The notes beneath the pieces are model-generated. The model worked only from the letters and a program-made list of their open reading frames with translations. It had not been told where the DNA came from and made no database searches. A program made the translations under genes and the position numbers. Below are positions 22,983 to 34,280 of a DNA stretch of 64,000 bases, in pieces. Numbering within the stretch: position 1 is the first letter of the stretch; each line of letters opens with the position of its first letter. The DNA is from Phialophora verrucosa (lineage: Eukaryota; Ascomycota; Eurotiomycetes; Chaetothyriales; Herpotrichiellaceae), in NCBI GenBank assembly GCA_002099365.1, contig MSED01000008.1, positions 1,116,001 through 1,180,000 of the forward strand, given 5' to 3'.

Positions 22983-23060
22983 ATAACAACTTTTGGAGCG
23001 GGCCTAGGTTCTGGATAACAACTTTTGTAGCAGGCCTAGGTTCTGGATAACAACTTTTGT
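22983..23060. repeat. 32-base tandem repeat, about 2.4 copies
   Basis: Units at 22983-23014 and 23015-23046 differ at only two positions, and a third copy begins at 23047 and breaks off after about 14 bases. Each unit starts ATAACAACTTTTG and contains GGCCTAGGTTCTGG. The palindrome CCTAGG sits inside. It lies in a non-coding stretch upstream of the Clr5-domain gene. I see no sign that it is a transposon end. Confidence 0.85.
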
Positions 23061-23266
23061 GGTGGCGGCTACAGTAGTACCAACGTACTGTACAGCCCCG
23101 ACCCTCCACCGTCCAATCCAGCATTATTGCCTAGCATATCAGGGCCCAATTTGCAATATTTATACGACGACTCATCCGCAGGTTGACCGTAGTAAGTAGA
23201 CCTCTTACTTACACTGCACATGCCGTGTCAAGCAGTGCGCCACCCCCGTCCACCCCATCCATCGGA

Positions 23267-23275
23267 TATAAAATA
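23267..23275 (+). promoter_or_regulatory. TATA-like box before the Clr5 gene
   Basis: TATAAAATA lies about 30 bases before the proposed start codon of the Clr5-domain gene. That would leave a very short leader, so either the leader is short or the box is incidental. Confidence 0.4.
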
Positions 23276-23303
23276 ACTGCTTCGCTACTCCGTACTTCCC
23301 GAG

Positions 23304-23807
23304 ATGAACCGTGACAATGTACTGCCTCTCCCCACCCGATCGAGAGGAAAAGGTCCCACCTCAGACGCATGGGCAGCGATCCGACCCAAGTTTACGCGTC
23401 TCTATCTGCAGACCCAGCCGCGACTTCGGCTCGAAGACATCCAAGAAATCCTCGCCCACGAGGATGCCTTCCACGCAGAGATCCACAGCTACAAGCTCCG
23501 GATCCGGCAGTGGGATATAGGCCGCAACCTCAAGGCCGGGGAGAAGGAGCAGATCGCCGACGAAGATTCCGTCTATTTGGCCCGGGGGCTCCGACCGCCT
23601 CAACGAATGCTTCACCAGCGAGTCGTGGACCGGGACAAGATCGATCGCCACCTCCGGAGTCGCGAAAGAGCGCTCAGGGCGAGCGAAGAGCGTGAGAGGA
23701 GGAAGAGGCAGAACGACGAGGCGTCTCGGTTGCGATCGACGGGTCTCGGCTCCACCATACACGAGCTACCCCGTGGTCATGCAGAACCGGGAGTCAAGGG
23801 ATGCTGA
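23304..23807 (+). CDS. Clr5-domain protein
   Basis: Single exon, 167 residues. Residues about 22-75 match the Clr5 domain of ascomycete proteins: a W-A-A-I-R-P-K-F-T-R-L-Y-L start, then LEDIQEILAHEDAFHAEIH and SYKLRIRQWDIGRNL. The conserved Trp, Phe and Tyr-Lys positions are in place. The family is small, fungal, and thought to act in the nucleus as a helical DNA- or protein-binding module; many members have repeats or other domains, but this one is short. The second half is very basic and charged (RSRERALRASEERERRKRQ) and likely helical. No partner domain is present. Confidence 0.85.
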   Translation: MNRDNVLPLPTRSRGKGPTSDAWAAIRPKFTRLYLQTQPRLRLEDIQEILAHEDAFHAEIHSYKLRIRQWDIGRNLKAGEKEQIADEDSVYLARGLRPPQRMLHQRVVDRDKIDRHLRSRERALRASEERERRKRQNDEASRLRSTGLGSTIHELPRGHAEPGVKGC

Positions 23808-25049
23808 TGAGCCTTCAACAGCCCCGACTGGGGGGCCATGACTAGGTCTTCGAGGAGCGAAAGAAGCAAACCACTCCTCCGGCCACGTCCGCTGTTGATT
23901 GTAGTTCGAAAGAGGACAGAAAAGAAAGGGGAGCGGGCTGCGCCGCTGTTGGCCCAACATCCAAGATGCCTTTCATAACATTATAGCAAGGGGAAAGTAG
24001 TCCAGTTCCCCCGACTCTAAGTGATTGTGCCACCACGAAAAGCCCTCCTCATGCAGTTGAAATGGGCTTCGTGGCGCTGATTTGCTTCTCTGCTTCGGAC
24101 CACCTCTTCGGGTCGACTGAGATTGCCGAAACCGCCGACGGTGGCCATAATGATGAAGGTCGGGAATGTCGGTTTGAGCAGCTCGAGTAGGAGAAAGAAG
24201 ATTGTATCAGCGCTTTTCTGCAACGCCCGGCGGAGGCATCGCTCGACTGACAGTGTATGGCCCGACGCAAGTGAAGACGCTGATTTTGGCGAAGAAGTCG
24301 GTAGCAGCGAGGATGTCTTCATTCTGGAGGTTATGTGTCGGTCTAGGCCCGGTTGCCAAACCCGGTCGTTAAGCCTTTGGTGGCAATAGTGTCTCTGACA
24401 GCAAATCTCGAGACCGCTAAACGTTCATCGATCTGGCCGCGATATAGCTTGGAAGGTATTGTAACAAATGCTGATCATTTCTGCATCGTTAGCCGAGCAG
24501 CACCTTGCGGCTATTCATCCGCACCAGGTCGTTCCAGGAGCAGACCTTCCATAGATGTCACGCCTTCTAAACCCCACAAACCGGATTTTGCAATGGACTC
24601 ACAGTGTAGTAAAAGCTGCAAGCGATCTCGTGAGCAGAGACAACAAAGGACCCACCGCAACCTGCAAGAGGAAGGCAGTTTCCTTTAGCTGGTAACTCCG
24701 AGCGTACGTCGCCGGCCGTTGCTGCAGCCGCAGATGGCTCATCTCGACGTTCAGATGGGCAGTCCCAGCGTTTCGGAGCATGACGCGATGAGAATCATCG
24801 ATCGTGTAGACAACGGGGAGGGCAAGGTCACGGGTTGATTTGTAGCGCCTTACATAATTCATTTCTAGGGCGTCGATAAGAGCTGCCATCGTCAAAAATG
24901 TTATTGTACGTCCCAGGACTGTACCAGCGCCTCCGGTCCGAAGCCAGGCATCTTCAGCGGGGGATTGACCCTAGAAGCTTTGAAAAGCCGGAAGAGCAGA
25001 TGCACATCTGGCCATTACACGAGTTGACGATACAATCGACAAGATCGCA
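23808..25049. other. Intergenic with coding-like fragments on the minus strand
   Basis: Two minus-strand frames look somewhat protein-like: about 24599-24895 (HLNVEMSHLRLQQRPATYAR) and about 24017-24322 (FFLLLELLKPTFPTFIIMA, then a charged tail). Between them every frame carries stops and I could not find splice sites that join them convincingly. They could be parts of an unrecognised or decaying gene. I do not call a gene here. Confidence 0.3.
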
Positions 25050-26228
25050 TCACTCATCATCGTCTCTTCGCGACGTGCCATTCCGGCCAATGCGCTCCCC
25101 TAGAGTCAAATCTCCAGCCTTCTTGTGGAAACTGTTGACGAAATCCGCACGGCCGCCGTGCTTCGCGTTCTTCGCCCGAGCAGCATCATCTCGCTCTCGG
25201 TCGGCTCTCTCTCGCTCTGCGATGTCAGCCAGCCTCCGCTCTCGCTCGTGCTGGAGCTCCGAAGCATCCTGCTGCATGGCTGCCAGTCTTGCTGCTCTGT
25301 CACCGGCGTCGCCATTCTCGGCCCGATCATTACGACGTGGACTTCGAGAGCGAACTCGTTCGGGCCTTGACGAATGCCAGCTCTGCATCTTTCGGACACT
25401 GTTGTTGTGGCCGTTCCGTCGAGGCGGAGAGTACGATCGGGATCGAGATCTTGGTCGACGCCTCTCTGCTGGAGAAGCCGAACGCCTTCTTCGGAAGGGA
25501 GAGCGCGAGCGTGGCTTTTCTAACCTTCGACGGGGTGACCGGGACCGTGATTCCGAGCGAGTGTACGATCTCTGTCGGCGTTGCCTGCTTCTCCCATGCC
25601 TCTCGTCGTCGTCATCTCGATTTGACCGTGTTCTCTCAGATCTGTCGCGGTCGTCACGATGCCTATGATGGTGATGGTGATGGTGTTTTCTCCGCTTGTG
25701 TTCCCTTTCGCGACCGTCGTCTTCTCTGCCGGCGGCCTTCAACAGCAGTTTGCGCTTGATCGGATCATTCATCATAGCTTCGTAGGCCGCCTGCTCTTGT
25801 TTTTTGATCGCTAACATCGGGTCTTCTCTGATCTTTGCAGCCGTGTCTCGAGCAGTATTTGCATGCTGCAGCGCCATGAAGGACTCCTCTGTGGCCGACT
25901 TTTCCAGCTTCTGATTCTCGGAGCCTTTGATTAGACCGTCTATCCGCCTCTTACCCAGCAAATACCCTTCCATTTCCTCGGTAGTACCAGCCTGGCCGCT
26001 CGAAGGTCCGTTGTACATCCAGTCAACGCGGGATAGTCTCTTGCTTCCGCCAGCGGCCTCTTGTAGATTCTCAAGTTCCTGGATTGCTCGTTCTTCGGCA
26101 CGCTCTTTCATGATCTGATCGACCTTCTTGCGCTCTTCTAGCGCTTTCTTTTCTTCCTCCCATACCTTCTTCTGGTTGCTCATGAGCACGGGGTGCCATG
26201 ATTTTTTGAGGTTGAGATCGCCACCCAT
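25050..26228 (-). CDS. CWC25: Pre-mRNA-splicing factor Cwc25
   Basis: Single exon, 392 residues. The N-terminus ([20 protein letters not shown]) and the following [19 protein letters not shown] are the Cir_N/CWC25 signature, continued by [12 protein letters not shown] and [12 protein letters not shown]. Cwc25 joins the spliceosome after Prp2 action and promotes the first transesterification. The middle is a long Arg/Ser/His-rich low-complexity part (RS dipeptides, a His run and Lys-Arg blocks), as in fungal homologues, and the C-terminus [19 protein letters not shown] is also conserved. The gene is divergent from the COP9 subunit gene, with 472 bases between the starts, so the two may share a promoter. 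Confidence 0.95.
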   Translation of the reverse strand: MGGDLNLKKSWHPVLMSNQKKVWEEEKKALEERKKVDQIMKERAEERAIQELENLQEAAGGSKRLSRVDWMYNGPSSGQAGTTEEMEGYLLGKRRIDGLIKGSENQKLEKSATEESFMALQHANTARDTAAKIREDPMLAIKKQEQAAYEAMMNDPIKRKLLLKAAGREDDGREREHKRRKHHHHHHHRHRDDRDRSERTRSNRDDDDERHGRSRQRRQRSYTRSESRSRSPRRRLEKPRSRSPFRRRRSASPAERRRPRSRSRSYSPPRRNGHNNSVRKMQSWHSSRPERVRSRSPRRNDRAENGDAGDRAARLAAMQQDASELQHERERRLADIAERERADRERDDAARAKNAKHGGRADFVNSFHKKAGDLTLGERIGRNGTSRRDDDE

Positions 26229-26700
26229 GTTGACGGCAAAGGACCATTCGACGAAATGGAGAAGGGAGGGCTATGGCGCGAGAATACAATAAGCGTCACG
26301 TGTCTGGCGAACACCACCCTGAAAGCCGTTGGAAATGGGAGAGTGAAGAGTTGGGGGTGAAGAGTGAAGAGTGAGAAGATACTGAAATCGAATCATCTAT
26401 GTACCATGGCAAAAACTTGACCTCCGCATTTTGGGGGTGAAGGCTGCAACTCGGCGTCACTCCGCAATCGATCCAATTCACCAGGTACGCAGGTCAAACA
26501 CAAACACTGCCTGTTTGTCACTTGTCCGTCGCGATAACAATTAGGATTTTAGTTTTAACCTTTTGCACGCTCTAGATCGCAGCCTTTATCTGTCTACCTA
26601 CTGCGCAAACCACAAAACGCTGCTCTCTCGCGGGGCGCTTGCCTGTTTTCATTCCGCTTCTCATCCTCTTGATCCTACGATCATTTTATCAGTCCTCACA
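26229..26700. promoter_or_regulatory. Shared divergent promoter interval CWC25 / CSN2
   Basis: 472 bases between two divergent start codons. It includes repeated GTGAAGAGT-type strings around 26341-26375 and AT-rich stretches around 26535-26560. It must hold both promoters and leaders, but no single element can be named with confidence. Confidence 0.5.
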
Positions 26701-28361
26701 ATGTCGGACGACGATGATTTCATGCAGGAGTCCGACCCGGAGCAGTAAGGCCGTACTCCCTGCGCCGTGAACCGAGGAGATCTGACACGAACTCTTCTCA
26801 GATACGACTTCGAATATGAAGACGATGATGATGTCGACGCAGGTGTAAGGGCTCCCCGAGAATTGTCCATTCCTACGATTTTCAAATGATTCTCGAATTT
26901 TTCTGACATCACCCCCAGGACGCCTCCGTTGATATCGAAAATAAATACTACAACGCCAAACAACTAAAGGTCGAATCCCCGCAAGAAGCTATCGACGAGT
27001 TCCTCGGCGTGCCCGCTCTCGAAGACGAAAAAGGCGACTGGGGTTTCAAGGGCCTCAAGCAGGCGATCAAACTGGAGTTTGCATTGGGAAGATATGATGA
27101 TGCAGTTCAACATTACAAGGAGCTACTCACATACGTCAAGAGTGCGGTGACTAGGAATTACTCCGAGAAGAGCATCAATAATATGTTGGACTACATTGAG
27201 AAGGTGACGGGCCAGCAAGCCGACGCTTCGGCGACAGATTCGACAGCGTACAAATCCATGGAGGAGTTCTACAGCCTTACATTGTCCACATTTCAAGCCA
27301 CAAACAACGAGAGATTGGCGCTCAAGACGAACCTCAAGCTAGCAAAACTGTACCTCGACAAGAAGGATTATAATCAGCTCACTAACAAGGTGCGGGAGAT
27401 CCACCAGGCATGCCAGAAGGAAGACGGAACAGACGACCCCGGCAAAGGCACGTACTCACTCGAAGCCTACGCTTTGGAGATCCAAATGTATGCAGAGATG
27501 AAGAACAATAAGCGACTGAAGTCCCTATACCAGAAAGCGCTCACAGTGCGCTCAGCGGTCCCTCATCCAAAAGTGCAAGGTATCATCCGAGAATGTGGCG
27601 GCAAAATGCACATGAGCGAGGAAAACTGGAAGGAGGCACAGAGCGACTTTTTCGAATCCTTCAAGAACTACGACGAAGCGGGTTCCATGCAGCGGATCCA
27701 AGTTCTGAAATATCTAGTCTTGACAACGATGCTAATGAAATCGACCATCAACCCCTTCGATTCACAAGAGACCAAACCGTACAAGAACGACCCCCGGATA
27801 TCAGCCATGACAGACCTGGTCGACGCCTACCAACGGGATGACATTTTCCGCTATGAATCCATCCTCAAGGAAAACCAGGATCTACTGGCAGATCCGTTCA
27901 TAGCCGAGAACATCGACGAAGTCAGCCGCAACATGCGCACCAAAGCCATCTTGACGCTCATTGCCCCGTACACCCGCTTCACCTTGCAATTTATTGCAGA
28001 GCGCATCAAAATCCCGGTCAGCGAAGTTCAAGACATCCTGGGTGTCTTGATCGTGGACAAGAAACTGCAGGCGAAGATCAATCAAGAAAATGGCACTGTG
28101 GAGGTTGAGGACTCCCGGGGGAGTGACAAGGATCATCTGAACCGACTACGCGACTGGACCTCTGCTGTGGAGAACCTGTGGACCACAGTGCTTAACGAAG
28201 GCGACGGTTTCAAGCTCGAAGACACTCAGGGAGGCGCTGGGTTTCAGGGTTTGAACTTCCCGATGGGATTCGAGTCTGCTGGTCCAATACCAAGTCGGGG
28301 ACCTGGACGTCGGGGTGTTGCACGCGGTCGAGGTGGTGGCAAGCTAATCGCTCCGATATGA
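26701..28361 (+). CDS. csnB: COP9 signalosome subunit 2 (CsnB/CSN2)
   Basis: Three exons (26701-26744, 26802-26844, 26919-28361) give about 509 residues. The N-terminus MSDDDDFMQESDPEQYDFEY with following acidic residues and IENKYYNAKQLK is near-invariant in CSN2 and proteasome Rpn6-like proteins. TPR-like helical repeats follow (FKGLKQAIKLEFALGRYDDA, YSEKSINNMLDYIEKV). The PCI domain lies at about 330-430 (LLADPFIAENIDEVSRNMR, TRFTLQFIAERI, VQDILGVLIVDKKLQAKI). The COP9 complex removes Nedd8 from cullins, and subunit 2 is a scaffold that touches cullin. The first two exons are only 44 and 43 nt. A Gly/Arg-rich C-terminal tail (RGPGRRGVARGRGGGK) is an addition typical of fungal copies. Confidence 0.95.
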
Positions 28362-31300
28362 AAAGGCGAGGTTTGACACAAAATCAAACGCAGTCTGGAA
28401 TAAAGTGCGGATGCCATACGACTGGCGTATGCGACGTACCCCTGCCTCCTTGACTTGCATGAGCACCATCTGAACATCTCACATTCGCTCTATGCATGCA
28501 TCTCCAGAGCCATTCAGTTAGCATGGCCGTCGATGCAGCAGATGCTGGCATGAGAGATGGCATTGTCTGGGAAAGGCTGACAGAAGATGCAAGCGTGGTC
28601 TGATCCTCTCAGAATAAGGCAGGGGAACCAGGCCCCGGGGCAAGAGAAGCGAGAACACAGATCCGGTACAGAGGTTCAGCCGTCTGAAAATGATAGTTGG
28701 ACGGTCAGGAGCAAATGAAACGAAAGGAGATGAGTTGCTCGTTCTGAAGGTCGCATACAGGCAGGGGATGGACAGGTTGCAAATACGAACAGGACGCGTT
28801 CAATCCCAAGAGCCCGAGGACGGTTACCAGCATTCCGAGGGGGACTTGCATGCCGCCATGGCCTGTCACAGCGTCGACAGCGGCCACAGCCGCGCTGATA
28901 GACGGGCAGCCGGGGAGTCTTACCACAAGGCGATGTTGTAGAACGAGAAAAGGAAGTCTTGTGCCTGTCTGTTTTAGTCTCACCAGGAATGCACTTCTTC
29001 CCTTCTACGTACCCCAGCCTGTTCGGGAATTTCAAATTCAACGACGACTTGATGCGCGATGGCTCTCGCCCCTGGCATGGAGCGTACCATCAACAGGTCA
29101 CAATTGGTTCGCGAAGTGGAGCATCCGGAGCTCGTCTGTTGCCAGAAAAGGAAACTTGAGCCCCGTGATTGGGTCAGAAGAGACAGATCTCGATCGTGTG
29201 CGATGTCTTTGCTCCCAAGAAATCTGATATCACATTTCGGGTTGCGGTGCAGCCACGTCGGGCTTTTATGGAGGGGTACGAGCAGCCTCAACCGACAATG
29301 GACCAGTAATTTTACTGCCATTTTGCATGCCCTAAGGTAGCTGCATACTGTTTGTGGAGCGCTGGTAGTTGGTTTCGTGCGTCTCCTACCGCTCCCCGGA
29401 GTCGCCGCCCCTGGTGCTGGAAGGATTTGCCGCTCGGGAGGTGAAGCGCCTTCTGGGTCGCGCCCGGGTGAGCGACAGCGGGGGCGCAAGGAATCTGTGC
29501 TGGCCTCGCTCTGGCGATAGTCTGTGTGTGTCGAACCGTGTGACCGAAATTGCCTACAAGTGCCGATGGTCAAGGTGCGTCAGCCGAATGGGATTGCAAT
29601 TCCTAGGTGGCATAATTTTAGATTGGTGGGAACCGAGTCGCTTGTGATGCGGGTATCGCAAAGCACAGCAAGCCAGGATTGTCAGCGCGCCTTTCCAGCA
29701 CCTCACATCTTAGGTGGCCGTCTGGGGCCGTCCATCGAAGCACACAAACACAATTGCTTGCATGCTCCCATTCCCTCAGACCCTCAATTGTGGTGGAAGC
29801 GCTGGAGAAACCGGGGCGTCTGGGGCTTGCGAAAAATGCTGAATGTCGGTTAAGAAATGGCGGAATGCCAACGGATAGCAACCGTCCAGGGGCTCTCTCC
29901 GCCCAATGGGATTGGGATACGAGTGGAAATATATCGCCGCATGTTGAACTACGAGGTAGTGGAGTCTCTGTCATAGTCGCGATCCGCAGGCACCAATAGG
30001 AAGCGCAAGTCTATCGAAAGGACGCTCGGATCGCTGAGGGGGCTCCATCCATGTCAGCAAGGGCCAGGGTCTCGAAGCAGAGTGACAGCGGGCGGTAAGT
30101 GGTATCATTTTCTCTTGTTCCATCGAGAGGAAGTGGAGGGTTTTGGGCTCCTTCATTCAGCAAAATTAGCCTGGACTTGTCACTTTTCAGGCCGAGCTCT
30201 CGCGCCGGATCGCATGGGACCTGGCTCTCGCCCGCAGCCGCAAAGAACGCCAGCGCCGATGGTCCCCCCGCAGATCTTATTGGGGCAATTTTATGGTCTG
30301 GTATGAGAACTGGGTGACTTCTGAACCTCTTGAGGCAGTTGGAACGCTGCCGTTTGCGGGAATCCCGTATCCCGAGAGACTTCAGACGTGATCTTCAGTG
30401 GCTTGCAACCTTCCAAAATGCAAAAGTTAGAATTGCATATTATGGCTCGAGTGGTGAAAGATGGTGATTAGGGGACCTGCAATGGAAATGTCCTCGCTCA
30501 TTCCCCGGGAGACAGTCTTGACAAACATCGAGAGAGCGGTGACTGGGGTTTACCGGCAGGAACAGGGGTTGCCCTTCGTGATAGGTTGCCGAAGCAGGCT
30601 CAACGCTGTCATCGGCAAAGACAAGCTTTCTGAGTGCTGGACACCGATTCCAATAAGTGAGAAGCAGGAAAGAAAGTGGGCGTTGCCCGATGGATGTTGA
30701 GAGACATTGCGATCCAAGTGTTACAGGCTAGTGGAAGGGTCTGGACAATGTGCCAAAGCTAGGCCCTTACGAGTAGAAACACCTTCTGGGTAGGTAATCG
30801 AGACGGTCGCTGCTGTAGAAGACTCGCAGCTATTCGTACAGGCGGCGTCCATGTGGGCACGCCCGTGGGACACCTGTTCGCTGATCGGCGTCTTTGTGTC
30901 CGCCCATAACATTAGTGCCCGTTTGGCAGCTGCAAGTTGTTTTGTTGTCCCCTCGGAGGGGTAATACTGGAACTTAGCCTCCGGGTGCCATGCTCCACCG
31001 AGGCATGTATGACATCTGACTTCAACCTCGCCTTCACCTCAACTCAAGTTTCACTCCACCTCTCGCCCACCTCTCACCTCAGGATCTCGACACCACCATC
31101 GACAGCTTTCCTTTTCCTGATTTGTCGCACTCCGGTGGTTTCCGTCCGGATCTGAGGTCGCCACTGCCGCCTTTTCATCACATTCCGTTCTCCTCACCGC
31201 ACGGTCTGCCGTGCAGTCAACCACCACTCGCACGTCGAAGTCAATGAGAACCTAGCAACGACAGCGGCATCTCTTATCCGAACCGGTATCCAGTCCTCGA

Positions 31301-31825
31301 CTCAACGACTAGACACATCCCCGATTGGCTCTGATTGAGCAGATGTCGACTGATCAACTTCTCATTAGTCTCCTCAACACCCACTCCGCAAAGAACCAGG
31401 GTAGCCTCTGGGCTAGAAGACAGGCCTGCATTGGTGTTCCAGTCTAACCAAGACCCCAACCCTCGTTTAACCATTTGCCATCCCTTTCTCTCGCCTCGGA
31501 CACGCAAACAGTTAAACAATCATCGTCGTTATCTTGCACCTCAGTGCCGAACTTGCGCATTCGCTTTCTCGGTAACCTTGTCGTCTCGAAACAAGCACTC
31601 GTGGTCCTTCTCGAGCTGATCGGCTTCACAAACAGTCGCCACCTGCCCGCAACCATGAATTGAAGCACCAAGTCGCCAATTGCGCTCTCCACGGAAACGC
31701 CACGGTGCTTTCTAGAAAGCCAACACAAAAAATCCTATAGGGAGAGACAATTCCTAGGTCGACACGGCGATCCTGAATGTCTGCCAGCTGCGAAAGCTGT
31801 GCAACACACCACTCAACACTAGGAG
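28362..31825. other. Gene-poor interval of 3.5 kb
   Basis: No gene is supported. Overlapping frames on both strands at about 28676-29573 have no motif and are rich in Arg, Ser and Pro, as expected of chance frames in balanced DNA. The last several hundred bases are pyrimidine-rich and lead into the otubain gene, so the transcript start probably lies there. I saw no tRNA or repeat. Confidence 0.45.
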
Positions 31826-33831
31826 ATGACATATTGCTCAGAGCCATTGCCATTTCACAATTTCTACAATTCCCCGCCCCGTAGGCGGACGTTGGGTCCT
31901 CCTGGGCAGCTCCAACCTGGCAGGCAACATCCCATCTCATACAATTATTTTCCCGCAAACCAGATTTTCAATTCATACCACCACCACTACGGCTATCCTA
32001 CGCCGCCAACGTCGGATCGCATAATGGCGACTCCGGATGTGGATGAAATGGAGCAGTTCCAGCAACTCTCCGATCGTTACCAACCAAGCTTACCAGTATG
32101 TCTATGGGTCAAGTCAAGCGTACAGCGGGCTGAGAATATTGCAGGGACCGCTGATAGGGAGCAGGAAGCCCCTGTCGGAGCTTGTGACTGAATACTCCCA
32201 AGCCGACCCAACCTATGTGGCCAAAACGAAGGTAATTGATCACCCTTCACCCTCATCACCCCGTGTCGCTCATGATTAGCAGGCGCTGGAAGCGACTCAT
32301 TCCGCCTATCGGCAGATCAAAGGTGACGGCCAATGTGGCTGGCGTGGTAGGAGACGAATCTGTTCGTTTTTGAGAGGCGGCCAGACTAATTTCTCCAGGC
32401 GCCGTATTTGGCTATTTCGAAATCCTCCTCAAATCTAGAGATTTCAGCCTCGTCGCCCAAGAAGAAGTCCGGCTCCGGAGCCACGAGCAGACTATGCGCG
32501 CTGCCGGCATCGACTACGACATCATCATTGACATGTTTGACTATACCTGGGAGCTGTTTGGCGCTATCAAATCGGCTACGGAGCGTGGAGATACCAACGA
32601 AGCCGTCCTGCTGCAGTCCTTGAACGACGAAAACATCTCAAACTCTATCGTCTACCACTTCAAGGTTGGTTTGTCCCGCTGACGCAAGTTTGCCACTGAC
32701 ATTGTTCAGATGATGACGAGCGCCTTCATGGAACTTCATCCAGACCGCTATGAAGCATTCCTCGAAATGTCAGTACAGCAGTACCGTCTTACGAGAATTG
32801 ACCCTTCAAACCAAGAAATCGACCATGTCGGTCTGCAAGCCCTCACCGATGCAGTCATTGCGCCAGCCTATATTGCCGTCGAGGTCTCCTACCTTGACAG
32901 AAGCACAGGCGACGAAGTCACGGCGTACCAATTTGTTGACAACGCCAAGGGATGGCCAACTGTTCGGTTGATATATCGGCCGTACGTTGCCCGACCTTAC
33001 TTTGGTCTGTAGACTAAGTGCTAACTATTGTTTCAGTGGCCATTACGATATCATCTACAAAGACGATCATGTTTCTGCGCTTCATCCGCAGCCGTTGCAG
33101 GTCTACCTGCAAACGGACGTTCCTCAATACGTACCAGCTCCACGGGAAGGAGTATTCAGATCAGGGGATCCTGAAATCCTGGGCGAGTTGTCGTATTTGT
33201 TTCCGAATGCGGCCCAAACGGTACCTGTCACTTCGATGTCCTACCCGAATAATCATACCTATTCGTCTGCCTACCAGCCTCAGCCGCCGTTGGTGTATGC
33301 GCAAAGAAACACGCCGCAGAACTCCTACTTCCCAGAGATACCACAAACCGTCTTTCATGCGACGATACCGCAACATCCGCCGCCACCGGTCCGGACACAA
33401 TCACTGCCACATCAGGGCTACTCTTCGTCCAACACGCATTTAACCCCACAAATTTCGCCTTCGCCTCAGTCTCCTCAACCGCCGTCGCCAGTAACACCAA
33501 CTTCGGCGACAAACAACAAAGCAATCGCCTTACCCAAGTCAACTGAACCTCAAATCAGGTACAATGAGAATTGCTTCCAATACAGCATCGAGAAGAACAA
33601 GAGCATACCTCTGGATCCTGCAACATTTGGCAGGTAAGTTGTTACTTGGTCGTTGAGAGACTGCGATCGACTTCTGCATGTGAACACAGCTTCCTTTTGG
33701 CTCTGACTATTCTGGGTGTCATCGACAAAGCTAATTGTTCTAGTGCCGCTCTGAGTCCGGCTCACTTCTCGAACTCCAACTTTCAGCCCGTGATATGGAG
33801 CCCCGAGGAGGAGCACAGCAAGCGTGATTGA
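31826..33831 (+). CDS. Otubain-type deubiquitinase (peptidase C65)
   Basis: Seven exons (31826-32095, 32145-32231, 32283-32346, 32399-32664, 32710-32981, 33037-33633, 33744-33831) give about 547 residues. The conserved otubain core runs from about 75 to 345: DEMEQFQQLSDRY, EYSQADPTYVAKTKALEATH, the active-site loop KGDGQCGWRGAVFGYFEIL with Cys137, the helix FDYTWELFGAI, and the His loop YRPGHYDIIYKDDH with His322. The enzyme would cleave ubiquitin chains, as human OTUB1 does for Lys48 links. Family members are near 270 residues, while this one adds a His/Tyr-rich N-terminus and a Pro/Gln-rich C-terminal tail that ends LSPAHFSNSNFQP, also seen in fungal homologues. The first intron (49 nt) is open in another frame and is easily missed. 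Confidence 0.9.
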
Positions 33832-34200
33832 CTCTGACAGCGCCAATGCTGCTGAGTGCCTCTGCTTGTGATGGCCCACAGGTCCAGATGCCTTGAGTCC
33901 AGCGCTCCTCCCAGCAAGGGAAGATGTTTGATGACGATGACACCCCCGACACTCCGACTTGCTCTTCGACCTCACGTTCGACAGAGCAATGACTAACAAT
34001 ACCCTTCACGATCTGACCGACATGACGCTGTGCCAATATCTGCGCTCCGGAACGGACGGTGGCAATCCGACTCCCAGAACACATTTTCCGTTTGTTTTCC
34101 CTTTCCGCGAACAGCCATATCTTCGGCGCAACGGGACGGTCCTAGCGATTCACAGGGCGCAAAGAAAGCATGGTCAGGGGTACTTGATCAATCGGCCGGT

Positions 34201-34280
34201 CTTTACTGCATATGGCACAAGGAGTTGCCCGCCAGTCGTTACTGCATATGGCACCGGGGGTTGCCTACCAGTCGTTACTG
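34201..34280. repeat. 36-base tandem repeat, 2.2 copies
   Basis: Units at 34201-34236 and 34237-34272 share the string TTACTGCATATGGCAC and about 30 of 36 positions, and a third copy starts at 34273 and stops after eight bases. The period of 36 keeps one plus-strand frame open (TAYGT repeated), but the surrounding frame has no recognisable domain, so I treat it as a non-coding repeat. Confidence 0.8.

Larger units (their letters stand above)
22122..23303. other. Intergenic with TACGGAGTA copies and a short tandem repeat
   Basis: No gene is supported. The interval holds at least five copies or close variants of the nonamer TACGGAGTA or its complement (about 22183, 22243, 22660, 22714 and 23286), a 32-base tandem repeat at 22983-23060, and a TATA-like box before the Clr5 gene. 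Confidence 0.55.

Noticed and set aside
28980..29573. 197-codon minus-strand frame in the 3.5 kb gap
   Set aside because: Low-complexity Arg/Ser/Pro composition, no start context or homology-like pattern.
32037..32279. Reading the otubain gene through its first 49-nt intron in another frame
   Set aside because: It would lose the upstream DEMEQFQQLSDRY block; the GTATGT donor and TTGCAG acceptor give a phase-zero join.
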